A stretch of DNA of 64,000 nt from Peribacillus huizhouensis. GTDB taxonomy: Bacteria > Bacillota > Bacilli > Bacillales > DSM-1321. Position numbers and translations under genes: made by a program. The notes beneath the pieces were generated by a model. It was not told the origin of the DNA and did no database searches. It worked only from the letters and a program-made list of their open reading frames with translations. Positions 26,750-36,666 of the stretch are shown here, piece after piece (within the stretch, counting starts at the first letter, position 1; each line of letters begins with the position of its first letter). The DNA lies in the NCBI RefSeq assembly GCF_014138605.1, contig NZ_JACJHX010000002.1:37806-101805 (forward strand). The letters run 5' to 3'.

Positions 26750-27286
26750 TTAAAAAATACTGTATAATTTAGCTATGAAGTAAATAATGGTTGTTAATCC
26801 CAAAAATCCCGAAACTAGGAAATAAATCAAATTTAGCTTTTTACCTAAAACAAGCCAAATTAAACAATTTACAATTAATAGGATATATAGAACGATTACT
26901 TGTTCAGAAGCTATGAAGTCGGCTGTTCGAATTGTTACTAACAATAAAACAATTGCAGAACCAATGAGCGGAAAATGATAATAAAATTTCTTCTTATAAA
27001 AAAATATAGTACAGCTAATTAGAGCAAAAAGTAAAAAATAGGTCAGACCCATTTGCAAACCAACGGCCAATTGAGTAAAATAATTCAAAAATAGAGTTAA
27101 AAGTAAAAGGAGTCCGATGATACTATACAGATAATTTGTTGTTTTCGTTAGGTTGGTACAAGACTTCACTTCTTCACCACCGCTGTAAAGAGCTAATAAA
27201 TAGTCACAGTATTGATCTGGAAGCAGTCTATTCTTTTTCCAGTAAATAATTTCTTGTATAATAACTTTCTTTCGCATCTCGTTCAT
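26750..27286 (-). CDS. Unknown multi-spanning membrane protein
   Basis: 178 residues. The first 40 are soluble and helical (IIYWKKNRLLPDQYCDYLLALY), followed by about six hydrophobic helices with aromatic and lysine-rich loops (FFYKKKFYYHF). The N-terminal block resembles the start of DUF2157-type membrane proteins, but I cannot place it firmly. ATG at 27286 with GGATGTGG upstream. It sits between rpoD and cccA, where B. subtilis has no counterpart that I recall. AT-rich compared with neighbours. Confidence 0.65.
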   Translation of the reverse strand: MNEMRKKVIIQEIIYWKKNRLLPDQYCDYLLALYSGGEEVKSCTNLTKTTNYLYSIIGLLLLLTLFLNYFTQLAVGLQMGLTYFLLFALISCTIFFYKKKFYYHFPLIGSAIVLLLVTIRTADFIASEQVIVLYILLIVNCLIWLVLGKKLNLIYFLVSGFLGLTTIIYFIAKLYSIF

Positions 27287-27373
27287 GGATCCACATCCTA
27301 AAACAATCGTTTATTTGCTATATCGTCAAAATGAATTCATTCTTTAGCGACTTTATATACTAGAAGACAAAAA

Positions 27374-27455
27374 ATAGGGCCAGACCCTCTATCTATTATA
27401 TATCGTTTAGATGATACATTAAACGGTATAAATAGTGTTAGGTCAGACCCTAGGT
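27374..27455. repeat. Family B palindromic repeat after rpoD (copy B3)
   Basis: GGGCCAGACCCTCTATCTAT and ATAGTGTTAGGTCAGACCC are the arms; inner arms ATCGTTTA/TAAACGGT. Lies just downstream of rpoD and is likely its transcription stop. Confidence 0.65.
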
Positions 27456-27482
27456 TTTAAAAAATCTACTTGAAGGGATATC

Positions 27483-28616
27483 TTATTCTAAGAAATCTTT
27501 CAAACGTTTGCTTCGACTTGGGTGTCGTAGTTTACGTAGCGCCTTAGCTTCAATTTGACGAATACGTTCTCGCGTAACGCCAAATACTTTACCAACTTCT
27601 TCAAGTGTGCGTGTACGGCCATCATCAAGACCAAAACGAAGTCGTAATACATTTTCTTCACGGTCTGTGAGTGTATCAAGAACATCCTCAAGTTGTTCTT
27701 TCAATAACTCATAGGCAGCATGCTCAGAAGGAGATGTTGCATCTTGATCTTCAATGAAGTCGCCTAAATGTGAGTCGTCTTCCTCACCAATTGGCGTTTC
27801 TAGTGATACTGGTTCTTGCGCTATTTTTAAGATTTCACGAACTTTCTCAGGAGTCAAATCCATATCTTCAGCAATTTCTTCAGGTGAAGGTTCGCGACCA
27901 AGATCTTGAAGCAATTGTCTTTGAACTCGAATTAACTTATTGATCGTCTCGACCATATGCACAGGAATCCGAATCGTACGAGCTTGGTCAGCAATGGCAC
28001 GAGTAATCGCTTGACGGATCCACCAAGTTGCATATGTACTAAATTTGAATCCTTTACGGTAATCAAATTTCTCAACGGCTTTTATCAGACCCATGTTTCC
28101 TTCTTGAATAAGGTCTAGGAACAGCATTCCTCGGCCTACATAGCGTTTAGCAATACTTACAACAAGTCGGAGGTTAGCTTCAGCTAAACGACGTTTCGCT
28201 TCTTCATCGCCTTCCTCGATACGCTCAGCAAGGGAAACTTCTTCTTCCGCAGATAACAAATCAACTCGGCCGATTTCTTTCAAATACATCCGGACCGGGT
28301 CGTTTATTTTCACTCCAGGAGGTACACTTAGATCATTTAAATCAAACTCTTCTTCTTTTTCCAATTCTTGAACATTTGGATCGTCCTCGTCTTCTTCCTC
28401 ACCATCAGTAAGTATTTCGACGCCATGCTCACCTAAAAATTCGTAGAACTCATCCATATGATCTGAATCTAGTTCAAAGCTTCCGAGTCGTGCTGCAATC
28501 TTCTCAAGGGATAAAGACCCTTTCTTCTTACCTAACTCAAGCAGTTGTTCTTTCACCTGATCAAGATTCAAGTCATTATTGTCAACCTCTTTGGAACGTG
28601 CTGATTTTTCAGCCAT
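27483..28616 (-). CDS. rpoD: RNA polymerase sigma factor RpoD (sigma A)
   Basis: 377 residues. Region 1.1 and an acidic linker, then region 1.2 [15 protein letters not shown], region 2 [37 protein letters not shown], region 3, and region 4.2 [30 protein letters not shown]. It is the housekeeping sigma factor. ATG at 28616 with GGAGGGG upstream; an earlier TTG belongs to the ribosome-binding region. Follows dnaG by 37 bases, the classic yqxD-dnaG-rpoD macromolecular synthesis operon. Confidence 0.98.
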   Translation of the reverse strand: MAEKSARSKEVDNNDLNLDQVKEQLLELGKKKGSLSLEKIAARLGSFELDSDHMDEFYEFLGEHGVEILTDGEEEDEDDPNVQELEKEEEFDLNDLSVPPGVKINDPVRMYLKEIGRVDLLSAEEEVSLAERIEEGDEEAKRRLAEANLRLVVSIAKRYVGRGMLFLDLIQEGNMGLIKAVEKFDYRKGFKFSTYATWWIRQAITRAIADQARTIRIPVHMVETINKLIRVQRQLLQDLGREPSPEEIAEDMDLTPEKVREILKIAQEPVSLETPIGEEDDSHLGDFIEDQDATSPSEHAAYELLKEQLEDVLDTLTDREENVLRLRFGLDDGRTRTLEEVGKVFGVTRERIRQIEAKALRKLRHPSRSKRLKDFLE

Positions 28617-28653
28617 TTGTTCCCCTCCTTCCAAGACTTACACCCGTAACCAA

Positions 28654-30462
28654 CTATAATAATTTTCGTAATTGAATAATTTCCATACCAATCTCTGCCG
28701 CTTTAAGATAGTCACTACGGCGTTCTGCTTCTTTTCGCTCTGCTTCTTTTTCTTTTATCATTAACATCTTTTCATATTTCAACACTTGATTTAGATAATC
28801 TGTCAGTTCTTTATCGGTAACTTCCTCATTCACTGGCATCATTTCTATTTCAGAAACAATTCTTCTCAAGTTTTGATCAGGCAAGTATGTTAAGAAAAAA
28901 CTCGCATCTGGCTCGTGCCCATCTTCATAAAATGCATATAAATACGTAATGATCGCTTGATGTTCATCCACATGAAAAACGGTTGTTCCGAGCAGCGCTT
29001 GAATTTTTGCTGTGACTTCCCTGCTTTTTAACATATGGGCAATCATCATTCGTTCAGCGTTATAATGAGCGGGTCTAAGCTTTCGCTCATATTGTAAAGA
29101 ATTCATTTTAGGAGGAGCAGGCGAAGTGATATTCCCTTTCTTTTTCTCCGAGAAAAAAACTTGCCTTTGCTGCTGCTCTAACGCATCTAGTGATAAGGAG
29201 AATTCAGAAGATAGTTGACGCAAATAATGATCTCTTTCAACCGGATTTGCAAGCCGTGAAATCTCCTGTAATATATCTTCAATATATTGAATGCGATCTC
29301 CTTCATTATTTAAGTTTTTTCCTTTACGGAGGAAAAGCATTTTAAAAGCCATATGTGTCAAACTGGCCCCTATTACTTCAGAATTAAAGCTTTTTTCGCC
29401 ATATTTCTTTATGTAGTCATCGGGGTCGAGTTGATCTGGCATGACCGCTACCTTCACTTGAAATCCACTTTGAAGAAGCATATTTAGTGACCTGTTTGCC
29501 GCGTTCATTCCAGCTGCGTCTGAATCATAGCATATCAAAACATGGTCCGTATTCCGCTTAAGCATTTGAATATGCTGTTCAGTCAAGGAAGTTCCCATTG
29601 TTGCTACCGATTGTTCAACACCTGCACGGACAGCAGAGATACAATCAGCAAAACCTTCAAATATGACAACTTGTTCTTTCTTCCGAATATGTGGCCTTGC
29701 AGCATGAAAATTATACAAAACCTGGCTTTTATTAAATACCGGTGTTTCGGGACTATTTAAATATTTCGGCTCATCAGACCCGAGGGCTCTCCCTGAAAAT
29801 GCAACCGTATTACTTTGATGATCCATGATTGGAAACATGATTCGATTCCGAAAACGATCAAAGTAGGTGCCATCTCTTTCTCTTAAAATGGTTAAACCTG
29901 CTTTTTCTAAAAGCTCCGGCTCATATCCCCTTTTCGTAAGGAATTTATAAACAAAGTCCCACGAATCCAAAGAATAGCCTATTTGGAATTTATCAATGGT
30001 TTCTTCCGTAAATCCCCGTTGAAGTAAATATTCTAATGCGTCTTGCCCTTCTTTTGTATTAACAAGGAGATGATGATAGAATTTTTTCAAAAGATCATGT
30101 GCTTCAATAATCTGTTTAGATTCAACAGGCATTTGAGGACGGGATGATTCTTGGTTTATTTCGACATCTAACGGGATATTTCCTTTTTCAGCAACCTTTT
30201 TGGCGGCTTCGATAAAGCTATAGCCTTCGATATCCATTAAAAAGGTAAATACATTGCCGCCTGCCCCACAGCCAAAGCAATGAAAGATTTGCTTATCTTG
30301 TGATACTGAAAAGGAAGGGGTGCTTTCACCATGAAACGGACAAAGGCCGAAATAATTTCGCCCTTGTTTTTTTAGCTGGACGTATTCGCCAATTAAATCG
30401 ACGATATCCACAGCTTCTCGGATTTGATTTAATTTTTCATCTTCTATTCGGGCATTCGCCAT
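28654..30462 (-). CDS. dnaG: DNA primase DnaG
   Basis: 602 residues. CHC2 zinc finger: CPFHGESTPSFSV ... FHCFGCG at residues 40-65. TOPRIM core: QVVIFEGFADCISAVRAG and LICYDSDAAGMNAA. The C-terminal part is helical and would bind the DnaB-type helicase. Makes RNA primers at the replication fork. ATG at 30462, AAGGTGA upstream. Confidence 0.97.
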   Translation of the reverse strand: MANARIEDEKLNQIREAVDIVDLIGEYVQLKKQGRNYFGLCPFHGESTPSFSVSQDKQIFHCFGCGAGGNVFTFLMDIEGYSFIEAAKKVAEKGNIPLDVEINQESSRPQMPVESKQIIEAHDLLKKFYHHLLVNTKEGQDALEYLLQRGFTEETIDKFQIGYSLDSWDFVYKFLTKRGYEPELLEKAGLTILRERDGTYFDRFRNRIMFPIMDHQSNTVAFSGRALGSDEPKYLNSPETPVFNKSQVLYNFHAARPHIRKKEQVVIFEGFADCISAVRAGVEQSVATMGTSLTEQHIQMLKRNTDHVLICYDSDAAGMNAANRSLNMLLQSGFQVKVAVMPDQLDPDDYIKKYGEKSFNSEVIGASLTHMAFKMLFLRKGKNLNNEGDRIQYIEDILQEISRLANPVERDHYLRQLSSEFSLSLDALEQQQRQVFFSEKKKGNITSPAPPKMNSLQYERKLRPAHYNAERMMIAHMLKSREVTAKIQALLGTTVFHVDEHQAIITYLYAFYEDGHEPDASFFLTYLPDQNLRRIVSEIEMMPVNEEVTDKELTDYLNQVLKYEKMLMIKEKEAERKEAERRSDYLKAAEIGMEIIQLRKLL

Positions 30463-30491
30463 ATTTTCACCTTACAATTCGGTGATTGTTC

Positions 30492-30968
30492 TTAATTCGA
30501 CATGGATCCGTTAATTCCTGCAAGGTTCGACAAAATCCCCATAAGTTTTTCAACGTATGCTTTTCTGTCTTCCTTTGTAAACGATTTAGGTCCTTTTGTA
30601 TGCTTACCTTGCCTGCGAAGCTTGGCAGATTGATAACGCATATCAAGAAGTGACATAATTTTATCTTCTGTATATTCCTTCCCACGAGGAGATAATACAT
30701 AAACTCGTTTAGCGAGCAGAGTTCCGGCTAATCCAATATCAGCAGTAATCACAATATCACCTTTTTTTACGGAATTTGCAATTTGAAGATCTGCTGCTTC
30801 TTTGTCTGCATCTACATAGATCCATTCGCCTTCAGGATCATTCATCATATTTTTATATGAAGCGACAAAAACAACTGATACATTGAAAGTTTTAGCACAA
30901 TGCAATGTTTCAGTTTTTACGGGACATGCGTCAGCATCTACATAAATGATTGGTTTTTCTTTCACCAT
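30492..30968 (-). CDS. yqxD: DUF188 protein YqxD (YaiI family)
   Basis: About 158 residues from the ATG at 30968. IYVDADACPVK at the start and DIVITADIGLAGTLLAKRVYVLSPRG are the conserved DUF188/YaiI blocks, with a PIN-like acidic pocket. A C-terminal basic tail (QGKHTKGPKSFTKEDRK) follows. Function unknown. The start is chosen from the family, because the ribosome-binding site is weak. First gene of the yqxD-dnaG-rpoD operon, 29 bases before dnaG. Confidence 0.85.
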   Translation of the reverse strand: MVKEKPIIYVDADACPVKTETLHCAKTFNVSVVFVASYKNMMNDPEGEWIYVDADKEAADLQIANSVKKGDIVITADIGLAGTLLAKRVYVLSPRGKEYTEDKIMSLLDMRYQSAKLRRQGKHTKGPKSFTKEDRKAYVEKLMGILSNLAGINGSMSN

Positions 30969-31347
30969 AGTATTAATTCTACATCTTTCTGCATAATCCT
31001 TTTTTTCTCCTTCGATTCTTTGCTGAAAAAGCACATCTGTCGAATTTTATCATGATGAAATCCTTGACATTCTAATATTTATAGTTTATTCCGTATTAAT
31101 TAACTCTAAACCTAAAAATTCGTTTTTCTCACAATTTTTTATTATAGTACAATTGTTAAAAAGATGCTACCATTTCACCTTAAAATGCTTGGAATCACAC
31201 AATTGAAATCTTTTTCGAATGGTTAAAATCCGATGTAGGAATAATCGGTGTTAAAATCCACTTTGTATTCATTACTTTTTTTGCAAAAAAATTCGCAAAC
31301 CATAAAAAGGAGCCGCCATTTGACATAGCGGCAAACATATATTTCAC
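30969..31347. other. Gap between yqxD and yqfL
   Basis: About 380 AT-rich bases. The yqfL terminator occupies 31300-31335 and the promoter of the primase operon must lie here on the minus strand, but I cannot pick it with confidence. No gene or repeat is visible. Confidence 0.5.
31300..31335 (-). terminator. Terminator of ccpN-yqfL
   Basis: On the minus strand GCCGCTAT and ATGGCGGC form the stem around GTCAA, followed by TCCTTTTTATGG. Confidence 0.75.
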
Positions 31348-32154
31348 TTATTTGCGATTATTTATTATATTAATGATCGTGTTAGCTGTTTCTTCCACCG
31401 CTTTATCTGTCACATCAATGATTGGACATTTCAATTTAGAAACGATGCTATCAAAATTCTTAAGCTCTTCTTTAATCCGTTCTATATTGGCATAAATTGC
31501 ATGATCACCTAACCCTAACGATTTTAAACGTTCTTTACGAATGGTGTTCAGCTTTTCAGGACTGATTTTTAGACCGAAACATCGTTCTGGTGGAACGAGA
31601 TACAATTCTTCCGGTGGATCAACTTCCGGAACAATTGGCACATTTGCAACTTTAAATCGCTTAAGCGCTAAATATTGTGATAATGGTGTTTTCGATGTTC
31701 TTGAGACACCAACAAGGACAATATCAGCTCGAAGAATGCCACGTGGATCACGTCCATCATCATATTTTACCGCAAATTCAATCGCTTCTACTTTTTTGAA
31801 GTAGTTGTCATCAAGTCTGCGTACAATCCCCGGCTCATTGAGGGGCGATGTTTCTGCTCTTTGCTGAAGCATGTCCATAAGTGGTCCAATGATATCATAT
31901 GCTAATACGCTTTCCATTTCAGCCTGTTCTTTCATATATGCCCGAATATCTGGTTTTATGAGTGTATACGCAATAATTGCTTGATTTAATTTAGCAAGGG
32001 CAATCACTTCATCCACACCTTGTTCATCTTCAATATACGGAATTCGCTTTATTGAGAAATGATTAGCGGAAAACTGACTGGCTGCTGCTTTGGTGACAAG
32101 CTCTGCCGTTTCACCAATTGAATCGGAAACTACAAAAATTATCGAACCTTTCAT
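31348..32154 (-). CDS. yqfL: Pyruvate, phosphate dikinase regulatory protein YqfL
   Basis: 268 residues, DUF299 family. The P-loop-like [16 protein letters not shown] is intact, as are [17 protein letters not shown] at the N-terminus and [11 protein letters not shown]. Family members both phosphorylate (with ADP) and dephosphorylate PPDK; in B. subtilis YqfL acts with CcpN on gluconeogenic genes. It follows ccpN by 24 bases, so the pair forms an operon. No PPDK gene is in this window. Confidence 0.93.
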   Translation of the reverse strand: MKGSIIFVVSDSIGETAELVTKAAASQFSANHFSIKRIPYIEDEQGVDEVIALAKLNQAIIAYTLIKPDIRAYMKEQAEMESVLAYDIIGPLMDMLQQRAETSPLNEPGIVRRLDDNYFKKVEAIEFAVKYDDGRDPRGILRADIVLVGVSRTSKTPLSQYLALKRFKVANVPIVPEVDPPEELYLVPPERCFGLKISPEKLNTIRKERLKSLGLGDHAIYANIERIKEELKNFDSIVSKLKCPIIDVTDKAVEETANTIINIINNRK

Positions 32155-32178
32155 TTCTAATTATTCCCCCTAAAGTCT

Positions 32179-32817
32179 CTAATAGCTTTCTTCAGCTAAC
32201 GAAACGAATGCCTTAGCTATATTCGTTTTCGAGATTCTCCCTACCACTTCTACTCCACTTTCCACTTCTTTTACGACTGGGAGCGCATCAATCTGCTTTT
32301 CAATCAATTTCTTAGCAACATCGATCATTAAATCTTCCTTTGTACACATCGTTATGTTCGGCATTCTTGTCATAATAATATTGACAGGTATCGTTGATAA
32401 TTCTTGCTTTCCGATGCTCGCCCTTAACAAATCTTTACGCGAAAGAACGCCGACAAGTAAAGCATGCTTATCGACAACGAATACCGTACCAACATCTTCA
32501 AGAAACATGGTTACAATCGCATCATAGACCGATATGCTTTCATCAATAACGACTGGAATCGATTGATATTCTTTCACATAAATATTATTTAAACTATCCG
32601 TTAGGAGCTGTGTGCTAGATTTACCTGTATAAAAATAACCGACCCTTGGCCTTGCATCGAGAAATCCAGCCATTGTTAATATGGCTAAATCTGGCCTTAA
32701 TGTAGCTCGCGTCAAATTGAGCCTTTCTGCAATATGTTCCCCAGTAATCGGCCCATTTTCTTTTACAATTTCAACAATCAATTCTTGACGTTTATTTAAT
32801 TCGATTTTAATCACCAC
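32179..32817 (-). CDS. ccpN: Gluconeogenesis repressor CcpN
   Basis: 212 residues. N-terminal winged helix LNKRQELIVEIVKENGPITGEHIAERLNLTRATLRPDLAILTMAGFLDARPRVGYFY, then two CBS domains (YDAIVTMFLEDVGTVFVVDKHALLVGVLSRKDLLR and the IDALPVVKEVESGVEVVGRISKTNI repeat). In B. subtilis it represses gapB and pckA on glucose. Two adjacent GTG codons at 32817 and 32814 are possible starts, with AGGGTG overlapping. Confidence 0.93.
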   Translation of the reverse strand: MVIKIELNKRQELIVEIVKENGPITGEHIAERLNLTRATLRPDLAILTMAGFLDARPRVGYFYTGKSSTQLLTDSLNNIYVKEYQSIPVVIDESISVYDAIVTMFLEDVGTVFVVDKHALLVGVLSRKDLLRASIGKQELSTIPVNIIMTRMPNITMCTKEDLMIDVAKKLIEKQIDALPVVKEVESGVEVVGRISKTNIAKAFVSLAEESY

Positions 32818-32967
32818 CCTACTGTTTAGCAGAGAAACGTATTAGGCTATACTATTAGTCTTTATTATAACCTATTTAGATGAAAAGAGCACAGAAAACA
32901 CTATGTAATAAGGGTTAAACATCAAGTCAAGTTTACCAAGCTAGATCAGTTCCGTTTCTTTTCCAGT

Positions 32968-33010
32968 AAAGTGATACTTCAATCAGTAAGGGTACTGCGG
33001 GATATAAAGA
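32968..33010. repeat. Family A repeat, minimal form (copy A9)
   Basis: The left edge TAAAGTGATACTTCAATCAG is joined almost directly to a right edge TGCGGGATATAAAG; the hairpins are missing. It lies in the 317-base glyS-ccpN gap, which otherwise holds only a family B copy. Confidence 0.55.
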
Positions 33011-33052
33011 TCCAAAATGCCCTTATATCCAAATTAAACCTGTTCCAAAAAC

Positions 33053-33123
33053 AAAGGGTCAGACCCCGCAACAACTACATACTGATTTAGCGTGCGAGGT
33101 AAGACCCTTATAAGACATCCTCA
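33053..33123. repeat. Family B palindromic repeat (copy B4)
   Basis: AAAGGGTCAGACCCCGCAAC, ACTACATACTGATTTAG and GTGCGAGGTAAGACCCTTAT, followed by AAGACATCCTC. Same subtype as B1 (4396) and B6 (51458), which share the CGCAACAACTA and GATTTAGNGTGCGAGGT blocks. Just downstream of glyS on the minus strand. Confidence 0.7.
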
Positions 33124-33134
33124 TTTTTTCGTTT

Positions 33135-35204
33135 TTATAAGGATAAAATTTTATTCATGCTCGCAAAACTTTCTGCTAGCTCACTAATTCCCTTCATGAG
33201 CGACAAGCGATTTTCGCGAATAGAATCTTGCTCTGCCATGACCATTGTATGTTCAAAGTATTGATCAATTTCCGGCTGAAGAGACACGAGTAATTGAAAG
33301 CGAGTTTCCTCATCAACTGTTTCACCGTATTTAGTAGCAACCGTTTGGTATTTTTCAAATAATGCTGCTTCTTCATTGTTTTCAAATAGCGATGGATCGA
33401 TCGTTTGTTTCTGTTCACATTTACTTGCGATATTCATTACCCGGCTTATCGCTTCGATATTCTTTTTAAATTCCGAACTGTCTTTTTCTTTTTCTAGCAC
33501 AAAAGCACGGTTTATTAGAGCTGATACGTTGCCAATCTCGTTTGTCAAAAGTGCATCAATCAAATCATAACGAATGCCTTTTTCAGTTAATAAATGCTTC
33601 ACACGTGCTTTAAAGAATTGCAACAGATCCGCTAAAATTTCAGCGCTGTCTCGTTTAACAAGTCCGTTTGCTTCCATTTCATCTAAAGCGTATGTGAGTA
33701 TTTTCTCTAGTGACACCGACCACTTTTTCTCTAATAAAATTTGAACAACACCGCTAGCTTGCCTGCGTAAAGCATATGGATCTTGGGAGCCCGTTGGAAT
33801 GACGCCAATCGCAAAGAACGAAACGATTGTATCAATCTTTTCAGCGACACTTAATACTGCTCCAATTGACGATGGAGGAACGCTGTCCTCTGCATGTCTA
33901 GGCATATAATGCTCATTAATTGCAGCCGCTACTTCTTTTGGTTCTCCTTTTAATAATGCATATTTCTCGCCCATATAGCCTTGTAATTCAGGAAATTCGT
34001 AAACCATGTTACTCACTAAATCAAATTTGGCAATTTCCGCTGCACGTAATGCAAGTTCTTTCTGATCGAAAAGTTCTACCTGATCGACAAGTATTCCTGT
34101 GAGCTTCTGAACACGAGCAGTTTTTTCAGCCAATGTGCCAATTTCTTCATGGTATACTATTGATTTCAATTTTTCTAAAGCAGTTGCAATCTCTTTTTTC
34201 TTATCTTCGCGATAGAAGAAATCTGCATCAGATAAACGTGCACGCAAGACTTTTTCATTCCCCTTTGAAACATTGTCAAGATGGTCTGCGTTTCCATTAC
34301 GAACGGTCACGAAATGGGGCAGCAATTTGCCGTCTTTACTTTTAACAGGGAAATAGCGTTGATGTTCTTTCATCGAAGTAATCAACACTTCTTGTGGAAG
34401 CTCCAAGAATTCTTCTTCAAAATTCCCGAATAAAGCAGTAGGATACTCCACTAAGTTATTAACCTCTTCAAGTAGGTCTGCGTCAACAGGGATTTGCCAA
34501 CCGTTCTCTTCTTCAAGCTTTTGAATTTGATCGAGAATCAACTGCTTCCGTTTTTTCGGTTCAGCAATGACAAATTGTTGTTCTAGTACTTTTTCATATT
34601 GATCAGGTGTGATGACTTCTACAGTTTCTCCAAGAAAACGATGTCCTTTTGTCACGCGGCCTGTTTCTACTCCCGCAATATCAAATGGGATTACTTCACC
34701 ACCGAACAGTGCTACCAGCCATTTAATCGGACGAACAAAGCGAAGTTCTTGATCTGCCCAACGCATATTTTTAGGAAATGAAAGACTGGTGATGATCTCC
34801 TTCAATTCTGTTAATAATTGAAGAGTCGGTTGTCCTTTAATAAACTTATTAACATGAACATACTCCACACCATTAATCTCTTTAAAATAAATATCATCGA
34901 CCGACATTCCTTGACCTTTTGTAAATCCAATTGCTGCCTTTGACCAATTTCCTTCTGCATCTTGGGCAATTTTCTTAGCAGGACCTTTTGCTTCTTCCTC
35001 AATATCGGCTTGAGCCGTTGCCACATCTTGGATGTAAAAGGCTAAACGACGAGGTGTTGAGAATATAGAGACCTCTCCAAAAGGAATCGCTTTTTTTGTT
35101 AACCATTTTTGCACTTTATCAGACAATTGTTCCATCGACGTTGTAACAAATCTTGCAGGCATTTCTTCTAATCCAATTTCCACTAATAAATCTTGCTTAC
35201 TCAT
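33135..35204 (-). CDS. glyS: Glycyl-tRNA synthetase beta subunit
   Basis: 689 residues, normal for GlyS. Starts LLVEIGLEEMPARFV, contains FLPGEVLITSMKEHQRYFPV-like EVLITSMKEHQRYF, and the HD-like/anticodon part with DPYALRRQASGVV. With GlyQ it forms the alpha2beta2 enzyme that charges tRNA-Gly. Starts four bases after glyQ ends, so translation is coupled. Behind the glycyl T-box at 36325-36600. Confidence 0.97.
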   Translation of the reverse strand: MSKQDLLVEIGLEEMPARFVTTSMEQLSDKVQKWLTKKAIPFGEVSIFSTPRRLAFYIQDVATAQADIEEEAKGPAKKIAQDAEGNWSKAAIGFTKGQGMSVDDIYFKEINGVEYVHVNKFIKGQPTLQLLTELKEIITSLSFPKNMRWADQELRFVRPIKWLVALFGGEVIPFDIAGVETGRVTKGHRFLGETVEVITPDQYEKVLEQQFVIAEPKKRKQLILDQIQKLEEENGWQIPVDADLLEEVNNLVEYPTALFGNFEEEFLELPQEVLITSMKEHQRYFPVKSKDGKLLPHFVTVRNGNADHLDNVSKGNEKVLRARLSDADFFYREDKKKEIATALEKLKSIVYHEEIGTLAEKTARVQKLTGILVDQVELFDQKELALRAAEIAKFDLVSNMVYEFPELQGYMGEKYALLKGEPKEVAAAINEHYMPRHAEDSVPPSSIGAVLSVAEKIDTIVSFFAIGVIPTGSQDPYALRRQASGVVQILLEKKWSVSLEKILTYALDEMEANGLVKRDSAEILADLLQFFKARVKHLLTEKGIRYDLIDALLTNEIGNVSALINRAFVLEKEKDSSEFKKNIEAISRVMNIASKCEQKQTIDPSLFENNEEAALFEKYQTVATKYGETVDEETRFQLLVSLQPEIDQYFEHTMVMAEQDSIRENRLSLMKGISELAESFASMNKILSL

Positions 35205-35207
35205 GGC

Positions 35208-36089
35208 TTAGTTCTCTCCTTTCTGCTTTAAAATTGGGAAACCTAATTTTTCACGTTCATCATAGAAGGTTTTCGCGACTTTACGAGCTAAATTTCGACA
35301 GCGTGCAATATAACCCGTTCTTTCTGTAACAGAAATAGCTCCTTTGGCATCGAGCAAATTAAACACATGAGAACATTTCAATACATAATCATAAGCCGGG
35401 TGTACAAGTCCTGCTTCCATTTGCGCGTGTGCTTCTTTTTCATACATCGTAAATAATTGGAAAAGCATTTCAAGATTAGACGTTTCAAATGTATATTTGG
35501 AATGTTCATATTCCGGCTGACCGTATATATCACGAACGGTAAAGCCGTTTGTCCATTCAAGATCAAAGACATTTTCTTTTTCTTGAATATAAGATGCCAA
35601 TCGTTCAATTCCATATGTGATTTCGACAGAAACCGGTTTGCATTCTAATCCACCGACTTGCTGGAAATAAGTAAATTGAGTGATTTCCATGCCATCCAAC
35701 CAAACTTCCCAGCCTAATCCGGCACAGCCGAGTGATGGATTTTCCCAGTTATCTTCTACAAATCGAATATCATGCTGAAGTGGATCAATTCCAAGTGCTT
35801 TTAGGGAATCTAAATACAACTCTTGAATATTATCTGGTGATGGTTTCATGATCACTTGAAATTGGTGATGCTGATAAAGACGGTTAGGATTCTCACCATA
35901 GCGTCCATCTGCAGGACGTCTTGATGGCTCCACGTAAGCCACATTCCACGGCTCAGGCCCGATTGCCCGCAGGAATGTGTATGGGCTCATCGTCCCCGCC
36001 CCTTTCTCGACATCGTATGCTTGCATTAAAATACAGCCTTGCTCTGACCAATGCTTTTGCAGCGTTAAAATCATATTTTGGATATTCAT
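35208..36089 (-). CDS. glyQ: Glycyl-tRNA synthetase alpha subunit
   Basis: 293 residues. [61 protein letters not shown] (ATP and glycine site) and [11 protein letters not shown] are the class II synthetase blocks. ATG at 36089 with GGAGGA before it. The mRNA leader contains a T-box and a family C repeat between the T-box terminator and this start. Confidence 0.97.
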   Translation of the reverse strand: MNIQNMILTLQKHWSEQGCILMQAYDVEKGAGTMSPYTFLRAIGPEPWNVAYVEPSRRPADGRYGENPNRLYQHHQFQVIMKPSPDNIQELYLDSLKALGIDPLQHDIRFVEDNWENPSLGCAGLGWEVWLDGMEITQFTYFQQVGGLECKPVSVEITYGIERLASYIQEKENVFDLEWTNGFTVRDIYGQPEYEHSKYTFETSNLEMLFQLFTMYEKEAHAQMEAGLVHPAYDYVLKCSHVFNLLDAKGAISVTERTGYIARCRNLARKVAKTFYDEREKLGFPILKQKGEN

Positions 36090-36120
36090 ACTGCTCCTCC
36101 ATTTACATATTATTTTTTAA

Positions 36121-36321
36121 CAAAACTCTTATGGTGTTAAATCTAAAAACCGTTTACTTTGAAGGATCCATCTTGTAGCACGCTAACTCGCCTAATCAAA
36201 AAGGTGGCGGTGCGGAGCTGGATTTTGGACTACTTTCTTAATAAAGGAAGTGTATCTACATTAGTAGACTGGCTGTTTCAGAAGTCGCGAAGCCTAAGTC
36301 CACATGTCCTTCATACATAAA
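36121..36321. repeat. Family C repeat in the glyQ leader (copy C1)
   Basis: It contains TTTACTTTGAAGGATCCATC, TGTAGCACGCTAAC, GGTGGCGGTGCGGAGCTGG, TTAATAAAGGAAGTGTA, GTCGCGAAGCCTAAGTCC and ends CATGTCCTTCATACATAA. The left ACGCC arm is decayed. It sits between the T-box terminator and glyQ, so it is transcribed as leader RNA. Confidence 0.7.
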
Positions 36322-36324
36322 TAC

Positions 36325-36600
36325 AAAAAACTCCCGTCTCTATGCCTATAGCATAGGGACGAGAGTTTACCCGCGGTTCCACCCTAATTGCCGTGTACAT
36401 ACACGACCTCTTTTATCTGCAAATGCAGCTAATATGCTCAGAAACGCCTTCCTTGAAAGTCCATAGCCTGGCTCACACCGTCCCAGGTTCGCTTTTTTTA
36501 GGTTGTTCAAAAGTCTGATAAAAAAGCTTGTGAATTTCTCAGCTCTCTTTATCCTCCTATTTGAACTCACACTTATATGGAGAAAATCAAGTACTCCTTT
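36325..36600 (-). promoter_or_regulatory. Glycyl T-box riboswitch of glyQS
   Basis: On the minus strand the leader carries a stem I region (AGAGAGCTGAG, then CTGGGACGGTGTGAGCCAGG), the T-box sequence AGGGTGGAACCGCG (36372-36385), and a terminator stem AACTCTCGTCCC ... GGGACGAGAGTT-type pairing ending in TTTTTTG (36325-36368). Uncharged tRNA-Gly would pair with the T-box and prevent termination. I cannot fix the specifier codon by eye. Confidence 0.9.
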
Positions 36601-36666
36601 TCTTCAACGCATTAAATTCGATTATGTTTTGAATTTTAACGAAGAGTTGCTCGGTTGTCAATATTT

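Noticed and set aside
36367..36570. Open frame of 67 codons on the minus strand upstream of glyQ
   Set aside because: It lies wholly inside the T-box leader and its sequence is dictated by the conserved RNA elements.
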